Shown here one piece after another: positions 1 to 6,281 of a stretch of 8,627 nucleotides of DNA. This DNA comes from Planctomycetota bacterium (lineage in GTDB: Bacteria; Planctomycetota; MHYJ01; JACQXL01). A program made the translations under genes and the position numbers. Within the stretch, counting starts at the first letter, position 1. The number at the start of each line of letters is the position of its first letter. Below the pieces are notes generated by a model. The model was not told the DNA's origin. It saw nothing but the letters and a program-made list of their open reading frames with translations, and did no database searches. The DNA is taken from contig JASEHY010000056.1 of assembly GCA_030018555.1 (NCBI GenBank), positions 1 to 8,627 on the forward strand, in the 5' to 3' direction.

Positions 1-1527
1 CTCGGCTAATTTCTGGAGTTTTTCTATATCACCGGTTTGGGCTTTACCTTCGGTAAATCTGGTAACAATCTCCAGCATCCGCTTGGTGCCGATTCTGCAA
101 GGCACACATTTACCACACGATTCTTTCTGACAAAAGTCCATAAAGTAACGGGCGATGTCAACCATACAATTGGCTTCATCCAAGACAATCATTCCACCCG
201 AGCCCATTATGGCGCCTGCCTCTTTGATATTTTCGTAGTCAATAGAGGTGTCTAAATATTTAGCCGGCAGGCAACCACCAGAAGGTCCTCCCATTTGGAC
301 GGCTCTGAATCCCCGTTCGTTCGGAATCCCACCGCCGATATCAAAGATAATCTGTCTAAGAGTTATACCCATCGGCACCTCAACCAATCCTGTATTACGA
401 ACCTTGCCTGCCAATGCGAATACTTTGGTGCCTTTACTGCCTGGCGTGCCAACTTTGGCATATTCGTTTCCACTGTTCAGAATGATATAAGGGATGCTTG
501 CCAATGTTTCTACATTATTTATTACGGTTGGGTTACCCCAGAGACCGGATTCAGCAGGGAAGGGTGGTCTTGGTCTGGGCATACCGCGTTTGCCTTCTAT
601 AGAGGCAATGAGAGCGGTTTCCTCACCGCAGACAAAGGCACCGGCGCCTTGCTTGATAGTAATATCAAAACTGAAGTCAGAACCAAGAATATTATCGCCG
701 AGCAATCCAATCTCGCGGGCTTGCTTAACTGCCAGAGTAGAATATTCTACAGCAATAGGGTATTCAGCCCTGACATAGATATAGCCGTGATTAGCGCCAA
801 TCGCATAGGCACCAATGAGCATTCCTTCTATGACGGAGTGCGGGTCACCCTCCAGAACCGCCCGGTCCATAAAGGCACCCGGGTCGCCCTCATCACCGTT
901 GCAGATAAAATATTTGGTATCGCTCTGATATCCTCTTGCAAATTTCCATTTCTGTCCGGTGGGGAATCCGGCTCCACCTCTACCACGAATACCAGATTTA
1001 GTTACTTCATCTATAACTTGTTCTGGTTTCATTCCGGAGAGAACCTTAGCGATTGCGGTATAACCATTGCGTCTGATATAATCCTCAATACTGGTCGGCC
1101 GAATATAACCACAGTTTCTCAGCACGATTTTCTTCTGGAACTTAAAGAATGGTATCTCATTGATATACGGGTAGTCCTTGCCATTTTCGGAATAGCAGAG
1201 TTTCTTTAGAACTTCTCCGTTAAGTAATGTTTTGGATATAACAGATGGGACATCTTTTTCCGTAAGTTTACCGTAGAAGATACCTTCTGGTTCTATGGTA
1301 ACAACAGGGGCATAGGCACAAAGACCCTGGCAACCGGTTTCTATGATTTCTATTTCAGAAGTTAGTTGTTGTTTAATTTCCTTATGGAAAGCATCCCTGA
1401 TTTTCAGCGAGCCCCTTGCCCGACAGCCGGTACTGCAGATAAGAATCCCTTTTTTCTTGCCGTCATAAGATTTCACTAATCCTTCCCTGAAAGATTGCAA
1501 TGCTCCTAACGAATGTAGTTTCTGCAT
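1..1527 (-). CDS. nuoF: NADH-binding FMN/[4Fe-4S] subunit, NuoF/HndC type (partial, 3' end outside window)
   Basis: This subunit oxidises NADH at FMN and passes electrons to iron-sulfur clusters, in complex I or in a cytoplasmic (bifurcating) hydrogenase. I translated it by hand from the ATG at 1527; 509 residues are visible and the frame is open to the window edge. Residues about 25-90 form a thioredoxin-like [2Fe-2S] domain with Cys31, Cys35, Cys66 and Cys70. The FMN site GRGGAGFPTG is at 182-191, NGDEGDPGAFMDR at 210-222, and GAGAFVCGEETAL at 294-306. Residues 470-477, SCGKCVPC, give three ligands of the N3-type [4Fe-4S] cluster; the fourth lies outside the window. It starts 3 bases after nuoE, so the two are surely co-transcribed. 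The N-terminal extra [2Fe-2S] domain is usual in HndC/HydB-like and hydrogenase-associated subunits and absent from E. coli NuoF. Whether ferredoxin-like clusters follow at the C-terminus cannot be seen. Confidence 0.95.
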   Translation of the reverse strand, partial: MQKLHSLGALQSFREGLVKSYDGKKKGILICSTGCRARGSLKIRDAFHKEIKQQLTSEIEIIETGCQGLCAYAPVVTIEPEGIFYGKLTEKDVPSVISKTLLNGEVLKKLCYSENGKDYPYINEIPFFKFQKKIVLRNCGYIRPTSIEDYIRRNGYTAIAKVLSGMKPEQVIDEVTKSGIRGRGGAGFPTGQKWKFARGYQSDTKYFICNGDEGDPGAFMDRAVLEGDPHSVIEGMLIGAYAIGANHGYIYVRAEYPIAVEYSTLAVKQAREIGLLGDNILGSDFSFDITIKQGAGAFVCGEETALIASIEGKRGMPRPRPPFPAESGLWGNPTVINNVETLASIPYIILNSGNEYAKVGTPGSKGTKVFALAGKVRNTGLVEVPMGITLRQIIFDIGGGIPNERGFRAVQMGGPSGGCLPAKYLDTSIDYENIKEAGAIMGSGGMIVLDEANCMVDIARYFMDFCQKESCGKCVPCRIGTKRMLEIVTRFTEGKAQTGDIEKLQKLAE

Positions 1528-1530
1528 AAT

Positions 1531-2019
1531 TTAATCGTAACTTTTCAGCACTTCTTCTGTTTTCTTTTCATCCATGTTGCCGTAGTAGTCATGGTTGACC
1601 ATCATTGCCGGAGCCAGAAAGCAAGTTCCCAGACACGCAACAGTTTCCAGGGAAAACCTGTAATTAGAAGTGGTTTGGCCGTCTTCTATATTCAGGAAGT
1701 TTTTAATGTGATTGATTACTTTGTTTGCACCTCTGACATGGCAAGCCGTTCCCCGGCAGGGACGGACAATATATTTACCCCGTGGCGTAGTAGTGAACTG
1801 GGCATAAAAGGTCAGAACGCCGTAGATTTTATTTTGCGATACATTGGTATGTTTGCTGACGAGTTTCAATGATTCAGGTGGGACATAACCGAATGTCTCC
1901 TGCAGTGCCTGGAGAATGGGGATAATAAGGGACTTGTTATTCGGCTCAAATCTACCAATAACCTCTTTCATCCGGGTGGCATTAGGTTCGCTACGCTCAC
2001 TATAAACAGGTCTTTCCAT
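1531..2019 (-). CDS. nuoE: NADH dehydrogenase / hydrogenase [2Fe-2S] subunit, NuoE/HndA type
   Basis: This small thioredoxin-like subunit carries one [2Fe-2S] cluster and docks on NuoF in the NADH-oxidising module. The 162-residue product has an N-terminal helical region with the family phrase LIIPILQALQETFGYVP at about 31-47. Cluster ligands are Cys88 and Cys93 (CRGTAC) and Cys129 and Cys133 (CLGTC). Length is normal for the family (about 150-170). The start is uncertain. The ATG at 2019 adds residues 1-16, of which SERSEPN is encoded by a short GC-rich repeat. The ATG at 1971 (Met17) would give a conventional 146-residue protein. Neither start has a convincing Shine-Dalgarno sequence. The gene follows the DUF151 gene by 12 bases and precedes nuoF by 3. 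It could serve complex I or a bifurcating hydrogenase; the window does not include the next subunit, which would decide. Confidence 0.93.
   Translation of the reverse strand: MERPVYSERSEPNATRMKEVIGRFEPNNKSLIIPILQALQETFGYVPPESLKLVSKHTNVSQNKIYGVLTFYAQFTTTPRGKYIVRPCRGTACHVRGANKVINHIKNFLNIEDGQTTSNYRFSLETVACLGTCFLAPAMMVNHDYYGNMDEKKTEEVLKSYD
1981..2006. repeat. Short GC-rich repeat-like segment inside the 5' end of nuoE
   Basis: On the minus strand this stretch reads GTGAGCGTAGCGAACC within an otherwise ordinary gene start. Its core GAGCG-TAGCGAA is nearly the same as the core of the element at 8597-8627 (GAGCGATAGCGAA). It encodes the SERSEPN residues that lie upstream of the conserved NuoE domain. 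I infer a small dispersed repeat absorbed into the reading frame, or lying just before the true start at 1971. Similarity over about 13 bases is weak evidence. Confidence 0.4.
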
Positions 2020-2031
2020 AAAAGTAACGGC

Positions 2032-2451
2032 CTATTCAGGTGGCTGAATTTCCTCTGGAGAGGTGCCTATCTCATCCAATAGTTTACTTTCTACAAAAAT
2101 AGGGGCTTTTAGATGAATCGCCAGAACAATCGCGTCGCTTGGCCGCGAATCAATCTCAATTTCCTTACCATTAGCGCTAACAAACACCTTGGCATAAAAG
2201 GTATTCTTTTTCAGGTCGCTAATAATAATCTTAGAGATAGTAGAATTAAGTCCTTTTAGGACATTGATAATTAAATCATGAGTAAGAGGTCTGACGGTTT
2301 TAATGTTTTTTATCTTGCGGTCAAGAGATGCCGCTTCGTATATACCAATAATAATAGGAAATACTCTATTGCCATTTACTTCTTTAAGGATGATAAGTTG
2401 CTCCTCACGATTTTCGTCAATTATAAGACGTGACAATTCCACCTGCACCAT
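2032..2451 (-). CDS. Bifunctional nuclease family (DUF151/BFN) protein
   Basis: The 139-residue protein matches the BFN/DUF151 family throughout. Recognisable phrases are LKEVNGNRVFPIIIGIYEA (22-40), RPLTHDLI (54-61) and the family hallmark IEIDSRPSDAIVLA (98-111). Plant and bacterial members have been reported to have DNase and RNase activity, but the physiological role is not settled, so a nuclease function here is inferred from family only. No signal peptide or membrane segment is present, so it should be cytoplasmic. The minus strand has AAAGGAA about 10 bases before the ATG, a usable ribosome binding site. It follows the PhoU-like gene by 17 bases and precedes nuoE by 12, so it lies in the same transcription unit. 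The wording of the N-terminal half is what I recall from planctomycete members. Confidence 0.85.
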   Translation of the reverse strand: MVQVELSRLIIDENREEQLIILKEVNGNRVFPIIIGIYEAASLDRKIKNIKTVRPLTHDLIINVLKGLNSTISKIIISDLKKNTFYAKVFVSANGKEIEIDSRPSDAIVLAIHLKAPIFVESKLLDEIGTSPEEIQPPE

Positions 2452-2468
2452 TTTTATATTTTCCTTTT

Positions 2469-3038
2469 CTATTTAAGAAATGAAATCTGTCTTCCTGTTT
2501 CCTTAAAATGATATGAAACTTCTTTAATCGTATTAAGGAGGTCTATAAAAATCGCCGATGCCTGTGGTTGACAGATACCACTCAATAATCTCTCCTGATG
2601 TCCCAGAGCAAAGTTATCAGCGGTATTCTCCAATGTATTAGCGGTATCAATAATATATTTTGCCAGCACTTCGTTTTTAGTAAGGGACACATCCTTCAGG
2701 CAACGAGAAAGATGCTTAATAGTTCCTGTTAAATATTCCATTTCTCTCACTGCTTTTTCACTGAAAAGAATGCTCTTGTTTATCTTATCTTTTAGGACGC
2801 TAATCAATCTGGCAAGATTAGAGACTATCTTCTCAAACCGATTTGAGAGGTCTTTTTTAGCAGGGTCATTATTAATATTATTATACAAATTATAATCTTT
2901 AATCTGGGGCGTAATTTCCGAAAGAAGTATTTCAGTCCTCTCAAGAAGTGAGAGATTTTCTGTGCGAATACAATCAAAAATCAACCCTGACAATTCTTCC
3001 AGACTATGGAAAAACTTACTAATAGCAGTATAACTCAT
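2469..3038 (-). CDS. Helical protein of unknown function, PhoU-like in its C-terminal half
   Basis: The 189-residue protein appears almost wholly alpha-helical and hydrophilic, with no signal peptide or membrane span. Residues about 145-185 (GHQERLLSGICQP, then FIDLLNTIKEVSYHF) recall the second half of PhoU domains, where 'H..RL..G.C' is followed by 'DLL..(E)R(I).DH'. The N-terminal part (1-45) could be the first helical hairpin of the same bundle. The metal-coordinating acidic pattern of true PhoU proteins is not clearly present. No phosphate transporter gene is nearby, so a role in phosphate signalling is not supported. It begins 2 bases after the stop of the 62-residue membrane protein gene, which suggests translational coupling. 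Codon usage is AT-rich compared with nuoF. I do not recognise an orthologue with a known job. Confidence 0.75.
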   Translation of the reverse strand: MSYTAISKFFHSLEELSGLIFDCIRTENLSLLERTEILLSEITPQIKDYNLYNNINNDPAKKDLSNRFEKIVSNLARLISVLKDKINKSILFSEKAVREMEYLTGTIKHLSRCLKDVSLTKNEVLAKYIIDTANTLENTADNFALGHQERLLSGICQPQASAIFIDLLNTIKEVSYHFKETGRQISFLK

Positions 3039-3040
3039 TC

Positions 3041-3229
3041 TTATAAAAAGTTTATAACACTAACTATAATACATATAACAAGAATAATCAAACATAACAT
3101 ATTAAAATTCTTCATTGTAGTATGGATGATGGCTGTAGGACGTTCCTCTGGAGTAGCAAGAGTTAAGGTAAACGCCACTGCTAACGCAATGAAAACAAAA
3201 AGACCCAGCATAGACAGGAAATGAATCAT
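3041..3229 (-). CDS. Small two-helix membrane protein, unknown function
   Basis: The 62-residue product has two hydrophobic segments, about residues 3-25 (MLGLFVFIALAVAFTLTLA) and 43-61 (LCLIILVICIIVSVINFL). They are joined by a short loop containing PEERPT and HTTMK, so a hairpin in the inner membrane is likely. No catalytic or binding motif is visible. It starts 5 bases after the stop of the DUF6677-like gene and ends 2 bases before the PhoU-like gene. Such tight packing in one direction supports a real gene despite its size. The opposite strand also has an open frame here, but it lacks any protein-like character. The family is not recognised. Confidence 0.7.
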   Translation of the reverse strand: MIHFLSMLGLFVFIALAVAFTLTLATPEERPTAIIHTTMKNFNMLCLIILVICIIVSVINFL

Positions 3230-3234
3230 ATTTT

Positions 3235-3654
3235 CTAAGTCAGTCCCGGATACTCTCGGGATGGTTGTTTATCTTCAGTCCCGCCCGGTCGGGACTTTTT
3301 AGTCAGTTGTGTGTGAAGAGTTAACAATATTACAAGATTAAGAATACCGGCAACACAAGTATAAAGCAATCCAATTTCATAGTAGGGGAGTGGGAGAAAA
3401 CCACGAGGGGTTACGGAAGTAAATACACTGTTTAACAAGAAGATCAGACCGCTTCCAAACTGCCCGATATAATAAAAAGGGTTATCAGAGTATCTGACAA
3501 ATCTGAAATCGGCAATTATTATACCCAAGACCGTGCAGACAAGGATTATGCCAAAGAATAGTAGGGCTTTAATTCGTTGCCCATAATAAAAATGTGCCAA
3601 ACCCGGTACGCACCAACCCCCTATCAATATCAGCAGTGATTTGAACTGGTTCAT
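3235..3654 (-). CDS. Multi-pass membrane protein, DUF6677-like (TM2-type glycine-rich start)
   Basis: The 139-residue protein has a hydrophobic start with WCVPGLAHFYYGQRIKA (14-30), of the kind seen in TM2 and DUF6677 proteins: 'GW..PGLGH...G....G'. Further hydrophobic segments lie at about 31-48, 63-80 and 94-113. YYEIGLLYTCVAGILNLVIL (91-110) matches what I recall of DUF6677. Function is unknown. Its ATG overlaps the lptB stop in an ATGA arrangement, so it is translationally coupled to lptB and could be linked to envelope work, though that is only inference. Residues 121-139 (SRPGG...YPGLT) are encoded by two GC-rich palindromes and are probably a repeat-derived tail, since the membrane fold seems complete by residue 120. 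Confidence 0.8.
   Translation of the reverse strand: MNQFKSLLILIGGWCVPGLAHFYYGQRIKALLFFGIILVCTVLGIIIADFRFVRYSDNPFYYIGQFGSGLIFLLNSVFTSVTPRGFLPLPYYEIGLLYTCVAGILNLVILLTLHTQLTKKSRPGGTEDKQPSREYPGLT
3242..3300. repeat. Pair of GC-rich palindromes at the 3' end of the DUF6677-like gene
   Basis: Two units each begin with CAGTCCCG (3241 and 3276). The first forms a stem of TCCCG with CGGGA (3244-3248 and 3257-3261). The second forms a perfect 7-bp stem of AGTCCCG with CGGGACT (3277-3283 and 3290-3296) around a 6-base loop, followed by five T on the plus strand. Both are in frame within the last 19 codons of the gene. They look like dispersed palindromes absorbed into the coding end. The second resembles an intrinsic terminator in the plus direction, but no plus-strand gene ends there. 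Confidence 0.6.
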
Positions 3655-4397
3655 AACATTGAGAAACCTTCTCCTAAATATTTTTTCTTCGCTATCGGAT
3701 TACTCATTATTTCTGAAGGCGTTCCAGAACACAGTATTTGTCCTTCGTCTATGATATAAGAACGGTCAGTAACAGCGAGTGTCTCTCTGACATTGTGGTC
3801 AGTAAGAAGGATGCTTATACCTTTGCCTTTAAGTCGTCTGATAATATCCTGAATCTCAGCAACCGAAATCGGGTCAACACCAGAAAAGGGCTCATCCAAT
3901 AAGAGTAGTTTTGGCTCGGTAATCAATGCTCTGGCAATCTCAAGCCGTCTGGTTTCACCGCCTGAAAGTGTTGACGCCTTTTGTTGAAATAATCTTGATA
4001 ACCCGAACTCGTTCAGGAGCCGTTTTGCCTCTGACATCCTTCTGCCTCTGCTGAGTGGTCTCGTTTCAAGTATTGCCAGAAGATTATCTTCAACGATGAG
4101 GTTCTGGAATACAGAGGGTTCCTGTGGAAGATATCCCATACCATATAAAGCCCTCTTATACATTGGCACATCGGCAACATTAATAGGTTTCCTTTCCCCA
4201 TTTATAGTTGCCTTAAATATTATCTCACCTGACGATGGCTGAAGCAGTCCCGTAACCATTCTGAAAGTGGTAGTTTTTCCCGCTCCGTTGCGGCCAAGAA
4301 TCCCTACTATCTCACCTTCAGAGATATTAAAACTTACTCCATCAACCACCCGTCTTGAACCATATATTTTTACCAATTCTTTAACTTCCAGAAGCAT
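3651..4397 (-). CDS. lptB: LPS export ABC transporter ATP-binding protein LptB
   Basis: LptB is the cytoplasmic ATPase that, with LptFG, extracts lipopolysaccharide from the inner membrane and drives it along the Lpt bridge. The 248-residue product has a Walker A motif GRNGAGKT at 35-42, Q-loop Gln92 in the LptB-like phrase GMGYLPQEPSVF, signature LSGGE at 144-148, Walker B LLLLDEP at 164-170 with Glu169, and switch His201 in LLTDHN. The C-terminus, KKYLGEGFSML, fits the LptB ending 'YLGe.F.l'. Compared with E. coli LptB there are about 12 extra residues (roughly 63-75) before the GMGYLPQE phrase. The gene heads a tight cluster after a 296-base gap, and its stop overlaps the next start by 4 bases. 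LptA/C/F/G are not in the window. A branched-chain amino acid transporter ATPase is the main alternative, but the C-terminal ending and lack of partner permeases argue against it. Confidence 0.9.
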   Translation of the reverse strand: MLLEVKELVKIYGSRRVVDGVSFNISEGEIVGILGRNGAGKTTTFRMVTGLLQPSSGEIIFKATINGERKPINVADVPMYKRALYGMGYLPQEPSVFQNLIVEDNLLAILETRPLSRGRRMSEAKRLLNEFGLSRLFQQKASTLSGGETRRLEIARALITEPKLLLLDEPFSGVDPISVAEIQDIIRRLKGKGISILLTDHNVRETLAVTDRSYIIDEGQILCSGTPSEIMSNPIAKKKYLGEGFSML

Positions 4398-4693
4398 ATC
4401 TTAATGATATATAATGGGTTATAAAGCGATCAATAGTAGTTGTAGATAACTTGTTGATAACTGAAAGCAATAGAAAAGACCAATACTAACTGCTTTATAA
4501 TCCCAAGTTAACCCTATTATAGTCGTGCCAGATGGCTATTTTGTCTAACTCCTTATAATACAATAGGTTATATTGAAATCCTCGTTATTTCCCGAATACT
4601 ACCTGAGTGAAAAACAGAACTTATCACCAAGAGTAAGCAATAGTTTTTTATAACCCCTTACAGTATATGAAATTGTATAAAACCGGAAAATAA
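4398..4693. other. AT-rich intergenic region between lepB and lptB
   Basis: This 296-base gap holds no credible gene on either strand. It is visibly more AT-rich than its neighbours. It contains a consensus -10 hexamer reading toward lptB (4516-4521), two tandem DnaA-box-like 9-mers (4441-4460), and a small inverted repeat CAATA/TATTG at 4561-4575. I see no intrinsic terminator with a T-run after lepB, so read-through from lepB remains possible. Confidence 0.7.
4516..4541 (-). promoter_or_regulatory. Possible promoter for the lptB gene cluster
   Basis: The minus strand carries a perfect TATAAT (plus 4516-4521). The best -35-like sequence, TAGACA, lies 20 bases upstream, which is too far. At the normal 17-base spacing the hexamer is ACAAAA, a poor match. 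If used, the transcript would have a leader of about 110 bases before lptB. This is a weak prediction from the -10 element only. Confidence 0.3.
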
Positions 4694-6190
4694 TCATCGT
4701 ATCAACTTAACTCTATTCAGAGGCCAGTAGATAAAAAGCGCTCTACCGAATATCTCATCAGCACTGATAAAACAGGCAGGGTCTTCCTTGATAGACTCTA
4801 CTTCCTCCATTTTTATAGTATGGCTTACGCCCCAGATATCGCCTCCTCTATTGGTAATCTTATTTCGCCACATTGTTATAGTTGAACCATCGCTACCATA
4901 GGAATCTATATCGCATTTAATCTCCTTACCATTTTTAAGGGTTATTTTCTTTATTCGCCAGAGTCGGCTATCCTTACTATTCGGCACATTATCGCCTATG
5001 GCAAAATAGTTACTTTCTGGTATAAATAATGGCTCATTTTCCTTTAAGGCGCTTCGGTAATCATTCTCACTCGCATAATATATATCACGCCACACCCTGA
5101 AATCACTCAGGGTTACTGACTGCTTGTGTATTCCGATTTCTATCTGACCGGAATAAATTTCTCTCTCTGATGTCTTATCTTCTGAAGTGGTGATATACTG
5201 ATAGTGAAAAATATCCTTGCCATCAACTCTTATAAAAATATCTCCGTCAAAGTTGAGTATTTCTATCAGATACTCTTTATTAACTATCAGTTTCTTATCA
5301 ATAGGCAGAGGTCTTATGGCATTATCTGAGGCGGTATAATGTTCAAAGGTATTTGAGGGTGGTGGTGAGCGGAAGTGCCAGGTAAGATTTGGCGTCTCAT
5401 CCTGTAAATCCACCGGAAAAAGACGCACTGAAAAATTCCCTGAAGGAGTCTTTAGAGTAGTATAAATTTCACCGCCACTCTTTTCAGCACGGCATCGGAA
5501 AGAAAATTTTATATCACTAACCACATTCCTGCCCGCACTTCTCTGATAATCATCTTTGATAGCAGGTCTATAACTGATAGAAGTACTCCCTTTCAGTTTT
5601 AGTCTGCCATCTTCTATGCTATAAGAATCTTTCCCTTGCAGGTCCCATATCTCCTCAAGGTCGTTCTTCTGTTTATTCCATTCATATACTGGAACCCATA
5701 TAGATTCTTGGACTTTTAATGGCTTTTTGGCAATAAGATATTTGTCTGTCCCTTTGGGCTTATAATAAATATTGCCCTGTTTGAGCATCAATTCCTCATT
5801 GGGCAGACCCACTACACGTTTTATGAAACTTATGTTTTTATCAAGCGGATATTTGAAGAGAAGCACATCAAATCTCTTTATAGGTGAAAAAAGTAGCGTG
5901 AGTTTATTGGCAATAATTCTATCTCCGCTCACATAATCGCCGTGCAGGGTGGGTTCCATTGAGCCGGTTGGAATCTTATAGACCTCTATACAAAAACATC
6001 TTATTATCATCGCCAGAATAAAAGCCACCAGGAAGACCTCAGCATTACCCTGAATCAACACCGCCCAGATTACTGCCATTAGTGCCGCGTTCCATAAAGA
6101 AACAACCTTGGTTAGATATAATATCAGAATCACCGCAATAGGGATAATATTCCAGAGCAGGGTATAGCCACTTTTTATATTCTTGAACAT
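4694..6190 (-). CDS. lepB: Signal peptidase I with two inserted domains
   Basis: This membrane serine protease cleaves signal peptides of exported proteins on the outer face of the inner membrane. Numbering is from the ATG at 6190 (498 residues; E. coli has 324). Three hydrophobic segments lie at about 12-28, 32-48 and 50-67. The nucleophile Ser77 is in IPTGSMEPTL and the general base Lys124 in FIKRVVGLPNE. Box E, AIGDNVPNSKDSR, is at 397-409, and GRALFIYWPLNRV is near the C-terminus, so all catalytic elements are intact. Residues about 167-373 form a beta-rich insert ending VTLSDFRVWRDIYY, probably a concanavalin-like fold. Residues about 415-469 form a second insert starting LKNGKEIKCDI. 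An in-frame GTG at 6229 would add 13 residues, but those are encoded by a dispersed repeat (6211-6234), so the ATG is preferred; neither has a strong ribosome binding site. The gene lies downstream of lepA, the known lepA-lepB order, but is separated from it by the DUF559 unit. Confidence 0.93.
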   Translation of the reverse strand: MFKNIKSGYTLLWNIIPIAVILILYLTKVVSLWNAALMAVIWAVLIQGNAEVFLVAFILAMIIRCFCIEVYKIPTGSMEPTLHGDYVSGDRIIANKLTLLFSPIKRFDVLLFKYPLDKNISFIKRVVGLPNEELMLKQGNIYYKPKGTDKYLIAKKPLKVQESIWVPVYEWNKQKNDLEEIWDLQGKDSYSIEDGRLKLKGSTSISYRPAIKDDYQRSAGRNVVSDIKFSFRCRAEKSGGEIYTTLKTPSGNFSVRLFPVDLQDETPNLTWHFRSPPPSNTFEHYTASDNAIRPLPIDKKLIVNKEYLIEILNFDGDIFIRVDGKDIFHYQYITTSEDKTSEREIYSGQIEIGIHKQSVTLSDFRVWRDIYYASENDYRSALKENEPLFIPESNYFAIGDNVPNSKDSRLWRIKKITLKNGKEIKCDIDSYGSDGSTITMWRNKITNRGGDIWGVSHTIKMEEVESIKEDPACFISADEIFGRALFIYWPLNRVKLIR

Positions 6191-6210
6191 AACTTGTAGT
6201 ATGGGAAAGC

Positions 6211-6234
6211 CACAAAGACACCAAGACACAAAGG
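6211..6234. repeat. Short tandem-like repeat upstream of lepB
   Basis: The plus strand has three consecutive near-copies of an 8-mer: CACAAAGA, CACCAAGA, CACAAAGG. On the other strand it reads as CTTTGTG/TCTTGGTG/TCTTTGTG, a dispersed sequence I recall from many environmental bacterial genomes. It overlaps the alternative GTG start of lepB at 6229, arguing that this start is spurious. Confidence 0.55.
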
Positions 6235-6235
6235 G

Positions 6236-6275
6236 AACAACCCCCTTTTATTCCCCCTTTGTTAAGTGGGAATTT
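6236..6275 (+). repeat. C-rich hairpin repeat, copy 1 (downstream side of the DUF559 gene)
   Basis: This copy begins AACAACCCCC, has a second C-run at 6253-6257 and ends in GGGAATTT. The inner part folds into a 7-bp stem with one mismatch and a 4-base loop (6253-6259 with 6264-6270). It matches copy 3 (6672-6709) in the same orientation with only a few differences and small indels. It adjoins copy 2, which is inverted. Confidence 0.8.
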
Positions 6276-6281
6276 CTCTCC

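Noticed and set aside
295..1209. Long plus-strand open frame of 304 codons
   Set aside because: It lies wholly antisense to nuoF, whose minus-strand translation has every family motif. The plus-strand product has no recognisable domain.
3006..3224. Plus-strand open frame of 72 codons
   Set aside because: Antisense to the small membrane protein gene, which is tightly packed with its neighbours and has two clear hydrophobic helices.
3277..3300. Intrinsic terminator on the plus strand (GC-rich stem followed by five T)
   Set aside because: No plus-strand gene ends nearby, and the hairpin is inside a minus-strand coding end. It is better explained as a dispersed palindrome.
4441..4460. Replication origin based on DnaA-like boxes
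   Set aside because: Only two imperfect boxes are present, with no dnaA, dnaN or other origin-linked genes. They are reported only as possible regulatory sites.
4516..4530. Sigma-54 promoter (TGGCAC on the minus strand)
   Set aside because: The -12 element with its required GC is absent at the right spacing; the following bases are TATAAT.
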